A stretch of 64,000 bases of DNA from Aurantibacter crassamenti (GTDB lineage Bacteria; Bacteroidota; Bacteroidia; Flavobacteriales; Flavobacteriaceae). The stretch is taken from contig NZ_JAFBGM010000001.1 in NCBI RefSeq assembly GCF_016811105.1, positions 2,360,126-2,424,125 on the forward strand, in the 5' to 3' direction. Numbering within the stretch: position 1 is the stretch's first letter; every line of letters starts with the position of its first letter. Shown here one piece after another: positions 54,298-63,500 of the stretch. A program made the translations under genes and the position numbers. The notes under the pieces were generated by a model. It was not told the DNA's origin. It saw only the letters and a program-made list of their open reading frames with translations, and searched no databases.

Positions 54298-54708
54298 TTA
54301 ACTTAAAAATGAATTTTCTTCTATTAACGATGTAAGCTCAACTGTATGTCCGTCTAAATCATCGGTATATATAGAATGATAATAGTAATGATCCTTAAAG
54401 TGATATTCAAGATTTAAAGATTCGTAGTGCTGTATAGCCTTTTTAAGATTTTCATTGTTAACATGAAAGGCAAAATGGTCAATTCTTAGATTCACAGGTT
54501 TTACATGCTTTTGATTGTCTTCAGCATCCGCTGGGAATAAAGCAATTCCGGCATTACCAGATAATAGGAATACTGGATATTCTCCCCATTTAGGTAGTTT
54601 GTATGATTTTAGGCCTAATACTTTTTTATACCAGGCTATTGAAGCCGCCATATCTTTTACTCTTATGGCAACATGATCAAGCCTTTCAATATCAAATACT
54701 TTGTTCAT
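54298..54708 (-). CDS. VOC/glyoxalase-fold protein
   Basis: A 136-residue cytoplasmic protein of the vicinal oxygen chelate superfamily. It has LDHVAIRVKDMAASIAWYKK near residue 10 (first histidine ligand), GLKSYKLPKWGEYPVFLL, then LRIDHFAFHVNNENLKKAIQ near 75 (second) and DLDGHTVELTSLI near 117 (glutamate). It might be a lyase or dioxygenase-like enzyme. The gene lies between secreted peptide copies 1 and 2, convergent with copy 1, the two stop codons touching (54297/54298), so it seems to have been trapped by duplication around it. Confidence 0.88.
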   Translation of the reverse strand: MNKVFDIERLDHVAIRVKDMAASIAWYKKVLGLKSYKLPKWGEYPVFLLSGNAGIALFPADAEDNQKHVKPVNLRIDHFAFHVNNENLKKAIQHYESLNLEYHFKDHYYYHSIYTDDLDGHTVELTSLIEENSFLS

Positions 54709-54824
54709 ATCGATAAAAATAAGCTTTAAGCTGCAATAGCTATAGTTGATGACATTGTTTTTGATGAAACCTTACTTTTTGTAAATTTTAAGGCAATTGA
54801 TAATACTATTTTACGGATTAAAAA

Positions 54825-54986
54825 CACTTTATTTCGGTAAGGTGTTTTTAGTGCTTCATACCGTTATCGAGACTTTTTTACAGTTAATCTGAATAGTTGT
54901 CAGATAACGAGTATTTGGTCTCGTTGAACGAACCAATCTCCCTGAAAACGGGGTCTGTGGGTTTTATATATATAAAACAAACAGTC
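54825..54986 (+). promoter_or_regulatory. Conserved 162-base leader, copy 2
   Basis: Identical to the copy 1 leader over all 162 bases, including the competing hairpins and the CCCTG-AAAA-CGGGG stem that sits just before the start codon. It lies 929 bases downstream of copy 1. Confidence 0.7.
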
Positions 54987-55226
54987 ATGAAAACTATCGC
55001 AACTTTAATTTTTGTTCTTTTTATCGGAGTAGCGGCACAAGCTCAAGCAACAACAGTTGAAACAACTATTGAAGCAATTGAAATGACTGTAGCAACAGAA
55101 ACTACAATAAAAGAGGTTACTGCTGAAAAGAATTCTGAAGTTGCTCGTTTATACAGAAGAAGTAATAGTAGAGTTAAAAAGGCTTTGTCTTTTACAACTA
55201 AAAGAAACAGAGCTAAACAGGCTTAA
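54987..55226 (+). CDS. Small secreted protein with cationic tail, copy 2 (79 aa)
   Basis: Same architecture and length as copy 1. Substitutions are confined to the acidic middle (for example TIE for TTE, TVATET for TIASET, NSE for NTE), while the 28-residue basic tail is identical in protein sequence and differs only by one synonymous CAA to CAG change. A hairpin-like inverted repeat (ATTATTTGA 55250-55258 with TCAAATAAT 55264-55272) follows the stop and may end transcription. The signal peptide is identical to copy 1. Confidence 0.85.
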   Translation: MKTIATLIFVLFIGVAAQAQATTVETTIEAIEMTVATETTIKEVTAEKNSEVARLYRRSNSRVKKALSFTTKRNRAKQA

Positions 55227-55249
55227 GAATATTATAGGTTCTTCCATTT

Positions 55250-55272
55250 ATTATTTGAGCTTATCAAATAAT
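55250..55272 (+). terminator. Hairpin after secreted peptide copy 2
   Basis: Nine-base perfect stem (55250-55258 with 55264-55272), five-base loop, AT-only except for two G-C pairs, with no strong T-run after it. A possible weak terminator. Confidence 0.4.
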
Positions 55273-55570
55273 TTCTAACTACAAAAATTTTACCCTATTC
55301 TTTAAAAATAAGAGGTTAGAGGTTATTCTTTAGAAAATAGTACAATCAAGAGATTTATAGTAATGATGCCATTTTTGGCAGATATGGATAGATATCTTCA
55401 TTTAAATTGAGTTGATATTTATACAAGGGATTATTGAATTGCCGGAAAAATCTAGACCTATGCAGCCGATTTCAAACGATACAACAAGCTATAAATCGAA
55501 TATTTTCAATCAAAACTACATATTTACGGAATTTGAATGCACCTGATTGTACAAATACCTCGTTTAAAAA
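55273..55570. other. Intergenic stretch between copies 2 and 3, no gene seen
   Basis: About 300 AT-rich bases. No open frame with a convincing start and no repeat of the peptide genes was found. It may be diverged remains of earlier duplications. Confidence 0.4.
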
Positions 55571-55732
55571 CATTTTTTTTCGGTAAGGTGTTTTGGGTAC
55601 TTCATACCGTTATCGGGACTTTTTTACAGTTAATCTGAATAATTGTCAGATAACGAGTATTTGGTCTCGTTGAGCGAACCAATCCCCCTAAAAATGGGGT
55701 CTGTGGGTTTTATATATATAAAGCAAACAGTC
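55571..55732 (+). promoter_or_regulatory. Conserved 162-base leader, copy 3 (diverged)
   Basis: Differs from copies 1 and 2 at 12 of 162 bases with no indel. In the last hairpin CCCTG-AAAA-CGGGG becomes CCCTA-AAAA-TGGGG, so the closing G-C pair turns into A-T, a compensatory double change. The AACGAG/CTCGTT stem and the GTTAATCTGA/TCAGATAAC stem are unchanged. In the first hairpin one G to A change (AGTGC to GGTAC) turns a G-U pair into A-U. This pattern supports a functional RNA fold. Confidence 0.72.
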
Positions 55733-55972
55733 ATGAAAACTATCGCATCTTTAATTTTTGTTCTTTTTATCGGAGTAGCAGCACAAGCTCAAGCAACATC
55801 AATTGATACTACTACTGAAGCTATAGAAATGACTATAACATCAGAGACAACAGTAAAAGAGGTTACTGCTGAAAAGAATACTGAAGTTGCACGTTTGTAC
55901 AGAAGAAGCAATAGTAGAGTTAAAAAGGCTTTGTCTTTTACAACTAAGAGAAACAGAGCTAAGCAAGCTTAA
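55733..55972 (+). CDS. Small secreted protein with cationic tail, copy 3 (79 aa)
   Basis: The most diverged of the three (signal MKTIASLIFVLFIG, acidic part ATSIDTTTEAIEMTITSETT), but the final 28 residues are identical to copies 1 and 2 even though five codons there differ synonymously (GCT/GCA, TTA/TTG, AGT/AGC, AAA/AAG twice). Strong purifying selection on the tail is the simplest reading. It is 506 bases beyond the end of copy 2. The role may be an exported cationic peptide, a nucleic-acid or polyanion binder, or an envelope factor; nothing here decides between these. Confidence 0.85.
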   Translation: MKTIASLIFVLFIGVAAQAQATSIDTTTEAIEMTITSETTVKEVTAEKNTEVARLYRRSNSRVKKALSFTTKRNRAKQA

Positions 55973-56161
55973 TACTTAAATAAATTAAACGTAGTGCCAT
56001 AGATTCAGTTGAGGTTACTAATAATGGATTTAAGAAATAACCTGATTTATTTCATGATAGCGAAATTACATGGCTTTTGACGTTTTAATTGTTTAACCTC
56101 TTTTTATTGGAGCTAAATTTATAAAAACAAAGCAGTATAGCATAATAGGTGAACCCTAATC

Positions 56162-56371
56162 ATGAAGGCAATAATCACAATAGTATTTGTAATAATTATC
56201 GGAGTGTTAGCCCTAGCTAAAAATAATAGGAATAGTGAAAATAAAGCGCAACATAATAAAGTGGGTATTCTTTTGGATAGTAGCACTTTTTATTATCTCA
56301 ATTGTGAAAAGATTAAGATAAGTGGTAACAATAATATAGAAGCTAAGCGTTTGTATAGTTTGAAGGCCTAA
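56162..56371 (+). CDS. Small exported protein, likely diverged fourth relative (69 aa)
   Basis: A 69-residue ORF starting MKAIITIVFVIIIGVLALAK, a hydrophobic signal or anchor close to that of the three copies (MKTIATLIFVLFIGVAAQAQ). It ends EAKRLYSLKA, recalling EVARLYRR. The middle is unrelated, the acidic part and most of the basic tail are lost, and the conserved leader is absent apart from an AT-rich run of about 25 bases before the start. It is either a decayed copy or a separate small membrane protein. Confidence 0.5.
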   Translation: MKAIITIVFVIIIGVLALAKNNRNSENKAQHNKVGILLDSSTFYYLNCEKIKISGNNNIEAKRLYSLKA

Positions 56372-56486
56372 GTGTAAAATGGCTTTGTTTTAAAAATAGC
56401 AACAATAAGCCAAAGTTGGCATAATAATTGAACTAATAAAAGTATGTGAGGCCATCAATTAAGTTGGTTTAGCACTAATCTAAAAT

Positions 56487-56603
56487 ATGATGATGATACT
56501 AGTAACAACACTTTCAGTAACCGCTTTAGTTTTAGGTGCTTTCACTGTTATTCAAAAGAAGAAAACTCAGATGAAACCTATAAAGGTTCGTGTAAAAAAA
56601 TAG
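56487..56603 (+). CDS. Very small membrane protein, 38 aa
   Basis: A short frame starting at three consecutive ATGs (56487-56495). The protein is one hydrophobic helix (ILVTTLSVTALVLGAFTVI) and a basic tail (QKKKTQMKPIKVRVKK), the form of single-pass small membrane proteins with the tail in the cytoplasm. A good hairpin terminator follows 30 bases after the stop, and the helix-plus-lysine pattern supports real coding. Function unknown. Below the usual ORF length cut-off, so it is easy to miss. Confidence 0.55.
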   Translation: MMMILVTTLSVTALVLGAFTVIQKKKTQMKPIKVRVKK

Positions 56604-56633
56604 TAAAACTAACTAACTCGAAAGATATTAGTG

Positions 56634-56667
56634 AACTCTGTTTTTAACAAAAAACAGAGTTTTTTTA
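56634..56667 (+). terminator. Rho-independent terminator, usable by both strands
   Basis: AACTCTGTTTTT (56634-56645) pairs perfectly with AAAAACAGAGTT (56650-56661) around AACA, followed by T5. It lies between the small membrane protein and the convergent histidine kinase. Confidence 0.9.
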
Positions 56668-56706
56668 GTTTTAAATGGCTTTTTAGTTGAAGATGCCGAA
56701 CATATT

Positions 56707-57924
56707 TTAAACAACGGCATGTATTTTTTGACCAAGTTCTTTAAAACGAATAATATAATTAGTTCCTTTTTTCGATTGATCTCGTTCAATAGTTCCTCTT
56801 AATTGGCGTGTAAGGTTGTTGATTAATTTAAGTCCGAGTGATTTCGTGTTTTTATAGTTAATTTCCTGAGACATGCCTATACCGTCATCACCTATATTTA
56901 ATACATAATCGTTCAGTTTTTCCTTTTTCAGTTCAATATTTATTTCTCCCTCAGCATCATCTTTTATTCCATACTTCAAAGAATTTGTAATAGCCTCATT
57001 TATTAATAAGCCTAGAGGAATTGCAGTGTCAATACCTAGCTTTACATCTTCTATATTCAAATTCAATTTGATATTATTATCAGTACCTTTTAGTGATCGA
57101 ATTAAGTATTCGCTTAATTCTGTAACATAAGATTTGTATTCTATTTTTGATAAGTCATCACGCATGTATAGCATTTCATGAACCATGGCCATTGATATGA
57201 CACGGTTTTGGCTGCTTTTAATCATACTTTTCATTTTAGGGTCTTCTATGTTTCTTGATTGTAAACTTAGTAGGCTTGAAACGGTTTGTAAATTGTTTTT
57301 AACTCTATGATGAATTTCTTTTAGAAGCGTTTCTTTTTCATGAATTCGGCTTTCTATTTCTCTTTTAGTTTTATAAAGATTATGATGTGCGTGTAGTAGG
57401 TTTTTGCCAAAGACACCACCTATTAAATAAACAGAGAATAAAACACTAACAAGAGCAAATAAGCTTCTTGATTGCTCAGGTATAACATTTGTTGTAAAAC
57501 TGTAATCAACAATACTTTGAGAATAAATAAGCAAAATAATTAGTAAGTTGAGGTTTAGATATAAACTGCCATATGATTTGGTAGAAACATAACCAGCGAC
57601 TACTATTAGCGCTAAAACAAAAATAAATGGACTATTGATGCCACCACTATATAATGTTATTAAAGTTGCCCCCGCTAGGGTCATTATTGACGTAATATTA
57701 TACGTGAGAACTAACTTTTTATGAACGGAGAACAGTACTACATTTAAAAGATTTAGTGTGCCAAATATCCAGAAAACAAAAGGTATGACTTCAGTAATAT
57801 TCAGTGCATAATAACAAAGAGTGCCAAAAATAAGTGCAAAAAATGAGCTGAAATAACAAACACGGATAATCAATCTAGTCTGATTTGCACGCTGACTTTG
57901 TATGATTATATCTTTTTTATCCAT
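56707..57924 (-). CDS. Sensor histidine kinase, HisKA_2/HWE-like class
   Basis: A 405-residue membrane sensor kinase. The first 170 residues carry about six transmembrane helices and no large periplasmic domain. The phosphoacceptor box is LLKEIHHRVKNNLQTVSSLL (histidine near 205), the signature of HisKA_2 (PF07568). The ATPase domain follows with LGLLINEAITNSLKYG near 305 (N-box), GDDGIGM near 357 (G1 box) and KSLGLKLINNLTRQL near 373. No response regulator is adjacent, so it is an orphan. The ATG at 57924 is preferred to the upstream 57966. Signals sensed are unknown. Confidence 0.9.
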   Translation of the reverse strand: MDKKDIIIQSQRANQTRLIIRVCYFSSFFALIFGTLCYYALNITEVIPFVFWIFGTLNLLNVVLFSVHKKLVLTYNITSIMTLAGATLITLYSGGINSPFIFVLALIVVAGYVSTKSYGSLYLNLNLLIILLIYSQSIVDYSFTTNVIPEQSRSLFALVSVLFSVYLIGGVFGKNLLHAHHNLYKTKREIESRIHEKETLLKEIHHRVKNNLQTVSSLLSLQSRNIEDPKMKSMIKSSQNRVISMAMVHEMLYMRDDLSKIEYKSYVTELSEYLIRSLKGTDNNIKLNLNIEDVKLGIDTAIPLGLLINEAITNSLKYGIKDDAEGEINIELKKEKLNDYVLNIGDDGIGMSQEINYKNTKSLGLKLINNLTRQLRGTIERDQSKKGTNYIIRFKELGQKIHAVV

Positions 57925-58071
57925 AGCACAAATATGTTTCTTTTGGGCAATTTTTCCAATCAACAACTACGATTACGATGGTTGCATGCAAATTAAAGAA
58001 GTAAAACTAACTATGTTTTCCATTCTTTTCAAGACTTATTACAGTTAATTACATTGAGCGTCAACATCTTT

Positions 58072-59031
58072 CTATGGATTATCAGTTAGCGACAACATTC
58101 TTTTTTTCCAATCATCTAAAAATAGTTTTCTGTGTTTACTAACGGTTTTGGCTCCAATATGATTCCCAGTTTTAAGAGAATCTACTGGGTTGTCTACCCA
58201 ATAATTAGAGCCATGAGAATTTTTAATAAATGAACCACCCCAACTTGAATCGGATGGGTCATTAATATCTCCTGATAAAAAATAGAGCACAGAAGGTGTA
58301 TCTCCCATTTTAATATCTTTTTTCTTTTGATAGAAAAGATTACCTAAAGCACCATGGTTTTTTATAGCGGTAGAGACAAAAGAAATGTTTCCGTAAGTAT
58401 CATCTTGATATCCACCTTGGTACATTCCTCTAAACGTATGGTCATTTTCAATCCACCATAAGTCGTCATGGTTTTTATAAAGATAATCTCTCGCTTTTGG
58501 GTCTTGTCTTGTGTTCCACGATCCAATAGAATATACTCTAATTCTCTTTTTTATATCTGGATTTTGATGTACGGCTTGAGCCACGTCAGTAATAGATCCC
58601 CAAACCAATATCCAAAGTGGGCTGGTTTCATTTTCCATAGCCTTTTCTATAATGTACTTAGCTCCTTCGGATACTTCTTGCGGAATCTCATGGGTTTGTG
58701 GGTCTAAAGCTCCTTGTTTAGTGCGATTTCTTAAGATTTCTGGCGCTACATAATTTTTAGAATGTTTCTGTAATGCTTCAAAATCTTTCTCATAAGCATC
58801 TATGGCCTCAAGGATATCTTTTTTTCTACCTATACTTGGAGGTGAACTAATTAAACCTTGAATGTCAAATTTGTCAGCATATATTAGAAGATGAACCATT
58901 GACTGAAAATCGTCAGGATCATCACCACCAATATCGGTGCTAACAATTATTCTAGGCAATTCAGATTGACCATAAAAATTAGAAGAAGAAAAACAAATAG
59001 CAAGGAAGACCAATACTATTTGATACTTCAT
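58072..59031 (-). CDS. DUF1593 / nucleoside-hydrolase-like exported protein
   Basis: A 319-residue protein with a signal peptide (about 1-21, ending NFYGQ). The N-terminal IIVSTDIGGDDPDDFQSMVH (about 28-47) is the aspartate-rich calcium loop of nucleoside hydrolases, seen in DUF1593 proteins. Later stretches SPLWILVWGSITDVAQAVH near 135 and NYWVDNPVDSL near 275 fit. The exact substrate is unknown; a glycosidic bond is likely cut. It overlaps the start of its upstream oxidoreductase by four bases (ATGA), so they act together. Confidence 0.87.
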   Translation of the reverse strand: MKYQIVLVFLAICFSSSNFYGQSELPRIIVSTDIGGDDPDDFQSMVHLLIYADKFDIQGLISSPPSIGRKKDILEAIDAYEKDFEALQKHSKNYVAPEILRNRTKQGALDPQTHEIPQEVSEGAKYIIEKAMENETSPLWILVWGSITDVAQAVHQNPDIKKRIRVYSIGSWNTRQDPKARDYLYKNHDDLWWIENDHTFRGMYQGGYQDDTYGNISFVSTAIKNHGALGNLFYQKKKDIKMGDTPSVLYFLSGDINDPSDSSWGGSFIKNSHGSNYWVDNPVDSLKTGNHIGAKTVSKHRKLFLDDWKKRMLSLTDNP

Positions 59032-60425
59032 GATAATCTCTTTTCTTCTGGAACTAAATCTGTTAAATCGCCAATTTTAATAGGTTTTTTTTCTTCAATA
59101 CTGCGTCTTGCAGCGATACCAATTAATATTGACATAGCGCCATCTCTAATTCCGGCGGGTCTATCGAATTCGTCTTCAACTCCGGTATTTCTGAACATTG
59201 AATCTTGCAATTTTTTGTCGCCACCACCATGACCGGCTCTTGATGTCTTCACTTCAATAGTTTCAAAATCTTGACGATTTTTATGAACAATAATAGGTTC
59301 AAGGTCAAACATTTCTTCACCTGATTGTTTCATTTCTGCCTTATGCAATTCTTCTTGATCAACTGAGACTTTTTTGGTATAAGGAATATCAAGCCAGGCT
59401 TCAATTCGACCTTCAGTACCGTTGAACGCTACTCTCCAACCTTCGATTGGTGAATAAGTGGTCAATGAATAATTAAGTACCGTATTGTCTTTGTATTTAA
59501 CTTGGGCCGACATTTTATCGTAAATATCTATTTCCTCTCTAAATAGACAGTTGTCACGAATATATCCGTCATGCTCTTCATTGTTGGCATAAAGTTTCAT
59601 CGCATGTTCATCTTTGGTTATATCCCAATGGTAATCGCATTTAGTTTTGTGTTCACAACTTCTGCAATTTGAACCACGAAAGGGCCCGTTTTTACCATAA
59701 TGTTCTAAATCACCATAAGCAAAAACCTCTTCTGGGTCTGAATCGATCCACCAGTTCAATAAATCGAAATGATGCGTTGATTTATGTACCCAAAGTGACC
59801 CACCACTTTCCATTTGACCATGCCATCTTCTAAAGTATGAGGCACCGTGATAAGTATTCAAATACCAATGAAAATCAACCGAAGTCAATTCGCCAATACT
59901 ATTATTCTGTAACAATTCTTTTATTTTCGTTGCGTACGGACTCCATCTATAATTAAATCCGACAATTAGTTTTTTATCAGATTTTCGTTCAGCGTCTAAT
60001 ATTGCTTGACATTTTGTCTCATCTGTAGTCAAGGGCTTTTCTGTGAGTACATCACAACCCATTTCTAGACCTTTTATGATATATTCGTGGTGCGTTGAAT
60101 CTTTGGTCGTTACAATAACTAAATCAGGCTTAGATTTGTTGATCATTTTCTCAAAATCTGAATAAGTTTTGCATTTAACACCAATAAATTCTTTGGCATA
60201 CTCTAACCTTCCAGGGTTGATATCACACAATCCTACAAATTCCAACAAATCTGAATACTCATCAACCAATCTTTTCCCCCAAAAACCTGAACCACGTACT
60301 CCTGTTCCGACCAATACTACTTTTAATTTTTCTTCTTTTCCAAAATCAAATGCGTGAATAGGCATGGCCGAACTTGCGGCTAACATACTTATTGAAGTGA
60401 TAAATTTTCTACGGCTTGTTGTCAT
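59028..60425 (-). CDS. Gfo/Idh/MocA family oxidoreductase with Cys-rich insert
   Basis: A 465-residue oxidoreductase with a Tat-like leader (TTSRRKFITSISMLAASSAM). The nucleotide fold starts LKVVLVGTGVRGSGFWGKR near 30, with VIVTTKDSTHHEYIIKG near 100 and CDVLTEKPLTTDETK near 122 containing the EKP motif. An unusual feature is a cysteine cluster around residues 240-255 (SNCRSCEHKTKCDYHWD), spaced like a metal site or disulfides. The ATG at 60425 is used; the first codon two positions earlier is TTG. First gene of a two-gene operon with the DUF1593 protein. Confidence 0.88.
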   Translation of the reverse strand: MTTSRRKFITSISMLAASSAMPIHAFDFGKEEKLKVVLVGTGVRGSGFWGKRLVDEYSDLLEFVGLCDINPGRLEYAKEFIGVKCKTYSDFEKMINKSKPDLVIVTTKDSTHHEYIIKGLEMGCDVLTEKPLTTDETKCQAILDAERKSDKKLIVGFNYRWSPYATKIKELLQNNSIGELTSVDFHWYLNTYHGASYFRRWHGQMESGGSLWVHKSTHHFDLLNWWIDSDPEEVFAYGDLEHYGKNGPFRGSNCRSCEHKTKCDYHWDITKDEHAMKLYANNEEHDGYIRDNCLFREEIDIYDKMSAQVKYKDNTVLNYSLTTYSPIEGWRVAFNGTEGRIEAWLDIPYTKKVSVDQEELHKAEMKQSGEEMFDLEPIIVHKNRQDFETIEVKTSRAGHGGGDKKLQDSMFRNTGVEDEFDRPAGIRDGAMSILIGIAARRSIEEKKPIKIGDLTDLVPEEKRLS

Positions 60426-60497
60426 TTTCAATATTTTAAAGTTTCACTTAAATATATAGAATTTTGATTGAATATGATTTGTTTTAATTTTTGAGCA

Positions 60498-60526
60498 TAA
60501 AAAAAGGCGATGTATTACATCGCCTT
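60498..60526 (-). terminator. Rho-independent terminator of secA
   Basis: AAGGCGATGT (60504-60513) pairs with ACATCGCCTT (60517-60526) around ATT, and the A-run at 60498-60505 gives the T-run on the minus strand, 22 bases past the secA stop at 60548. Confidence 0.88.
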
Positions 60527-60547
60527 AGTTACTACATTATGTATTAT

Positions 60548-63500
60548 TTACTCTTCTGTCAAAACCCATTCGCCTTTTTCAATTAAGACTTCAGCTTGTT
60601 TATATTTTAGGGTCTTGTTTTCACCAGACATTATGTTTTTAATAGTGACTCGTTCATTTCGTCCTATTTTTCGTGTATCACGAATAATGGTTTCTGTGAC
60701 TTGAGGGCGCTGACCTTGACTTTGTCCAGCCGCTCTATTAAGTGCAGCTAATTCGTCGCTATTCGGTATATCTGCTTTAGATGTTTGTATATTTTCTTTA
60801 GGACGTTGCACTTGTCGCGCCTCTTGAATTTCATTTGGGTTACCACTTGGTAATTCCCCCTTAAATAAGAAAGAAACAACTTCTTTATTTACCTTCTCAA
60901 TCATTGCTTTAAACAACTCAAAAGCTTCAAACTTATAAATCAATAATGGATCCTTTTGCTCATGAACTGCTAATTGAACTGATTGTTTCAATTCGTCCAT
61001 TTTACGTAAATGTGTTTTCCAAGAATCATCAATAATGGCTAAACTGATGTTTTTCTCAAAATCTGTCACTAATTCTTTGCCTTCACTATCATATGCGTCT
61101 TGAAGGTTGGTAACAACATTTAAAGTTTTAATTCCATCAGTAAAGGGAACTACAATACGTTCAAATTTATTCGCATTGTCTTCATAAACTTTTTTAATTA
61201 CTGGGTATGCTGTTGCAGCATTACGTTCAATCTTACTTTGATAATGATTGTAAGCTGATTTGTATACAGCATTAGTAATTTCTTGAAAGCCTAATTTTGA
61301 AAACTCATCTTCAGAAATTGGCGAAGTAATTGAGAAGTACTTTATAAGTTCGAACTCAAAGTTTTTAAAGTCGCTTGCATTTTTATTTGTTTCAGCAATT
61401 ACTTCACAGGTATCATATACCATATTGGCAATGTCTACTTTAAGACGTTCACCTTGAAGCGCATGACGTCTTCTTTTGTATACAACTTCACGTTGTGCGT
61501 TCATTACATCATCATACTCAAGTAATCGCTTACGAACACCAAAATTGTTTTCTTCAACTTTTTTCTGTGCACGTTCAATAGATTTGGTCATCATTGAATG
61601 CTGAATTACTTCACCATCTTCAAGTCCCATTTTATCCATCATTTTAGCAACACGGTCAGAACCAAAAAGGCGCATCAAGTTATCTTCTAATGACACGTAA
61701 AACTGTGAGCTTCCTGGATCACCTTGACGACCTGAACGACCACGTAACTGTCTATCAACACGTCTTGAATCATGTCTTTCAGTACCTACAATTGCTAAAC
61801 CACCTGCTTCTTTTACTTGGTTTGATAATTTAATATCGGTACCTCTACCTGCCATGTTAGTAGCTATTGTAACAATACCTGCATTACCAGCTTCGGCAAC
61901 AACATCGGCTTCTTTTTTATGCAATTTGGCGTTCAAAACATTATGCTCAACCTTTCTGATATGCAACATACGTGAAAGCAATTCAGAAATCTCAACTGAA
62001 GTTGTACCAATTAGTACCGGCCTGCCTTGTTGCGAAAGTTTGGTAACCTCATCAATAATAGCATTGTATTTTTCACGCTTCGTTTTATAAATTAAATCGT
62101 GTCTATCATCACGAGCGATAGGTCTGTTTGTTGGGATTTCCATCACATCTAACTTGTAGATTTCCCAAAATTCACCAGCTTCTGTAATGGCAGTACCTGT
62201 CATACCTGACAGCTTTCGATACATTCTAAAATAATTCTGTAACGTAACCGTAGCAAAGGTTTGAGTTAAGGCCTCAATTTTTACATTTTCTTTTGCTTCA
62301 ATGGCTTGGTGAAGTCCGTCTGAATACCGACGACCATCCATAATACGACCGGTTTGTTCGTCTACAATCATCACCTTGTTATCCATCACTACATACTCAA
62401 CATCTTTTTCGAATAGGGTATAGGCTTTTAATAATTGACGCATAGTATGAATGCGCTCACTTTTTACACCAAATTCTCTAAACAATTCATCTTTGAGCTC
62501 GGCTTCTTCTTCAATATCAAGATTCTGATTTTCAATCTTTGCTATTTCACCACCAATATCAGGCATAACGAAGAAATCTTTATTTTCTTTATCACCAGAA
62601 ATATATTCAATACCCTTATCAGTAAGTTCAATTTGATTGTTTTTCTCTTCAATTACGAATAACAATTCTTCATCAACAACCGGCATTTCTCGGTTGTTAT
62701 CTTGCATATAGTAGTTTTCGGTTTTTTGCAATAATTGCTTTATACCTTCTTCACTCAAGTACTTTATAAGCGCTTTGTTTTTCGGAAGACCTCTATGCAC
62801 ACGTAATAAAAGGAAACCACCTTCTTTGGTGTCACCTTCAGAAATTTTCTTTTTAGCTTCAGCAAGAACGCCAGTTAAATATTGTTTTTGTTTCTGAACG
62901 ATATCAGAAATTTTCGGTTTTAATTCATTGAATTCATGGCGTTCACCTTCAGGTACTGGACCTGAAATAATTAATGGTGTACGGGCATCATCTACTAAAA
63001 CTGAATCTACCTCATCTACAATTGCAAAATTTTGTGGACGTTGAACCAAATCTTTTGGCGTATGAGCCATATTGTCACGTAGGTAGTCAAATCCAAATTC
63101 ATTGTTAGTACCATATGTAATATCTGCATTATAAGCAGCACGTCTACCATCAGAATTAGGTCTGTGGTAATCTATACAATCAACAGTAAGTCCGTGAAAT
63201 TCAAAAATAGGCGCCATCCAAGCACTATCACGTTTGGCGAGATAATCATTCACTGTAACTAAATGTGTACCATTGCCGGAAAGAGCATTTAAGTATAATG
63301 GCAAAGTAGCAACTAAGGTTTTACCTTCACCCGTATGCATCTCGGCAATTTTACCTTGGTGCATTGCAATACCACCAATCAATTGCACATCATAATGAAT
63401 CATATCCCAGGTAACTTCTTTACCAGCGGCATTCCAAGAGTTTTTCCAAAGGGCACTATCGCCGTCTAAGGTTACGTAATCTTTAGTTGCTGAAAGTTCT

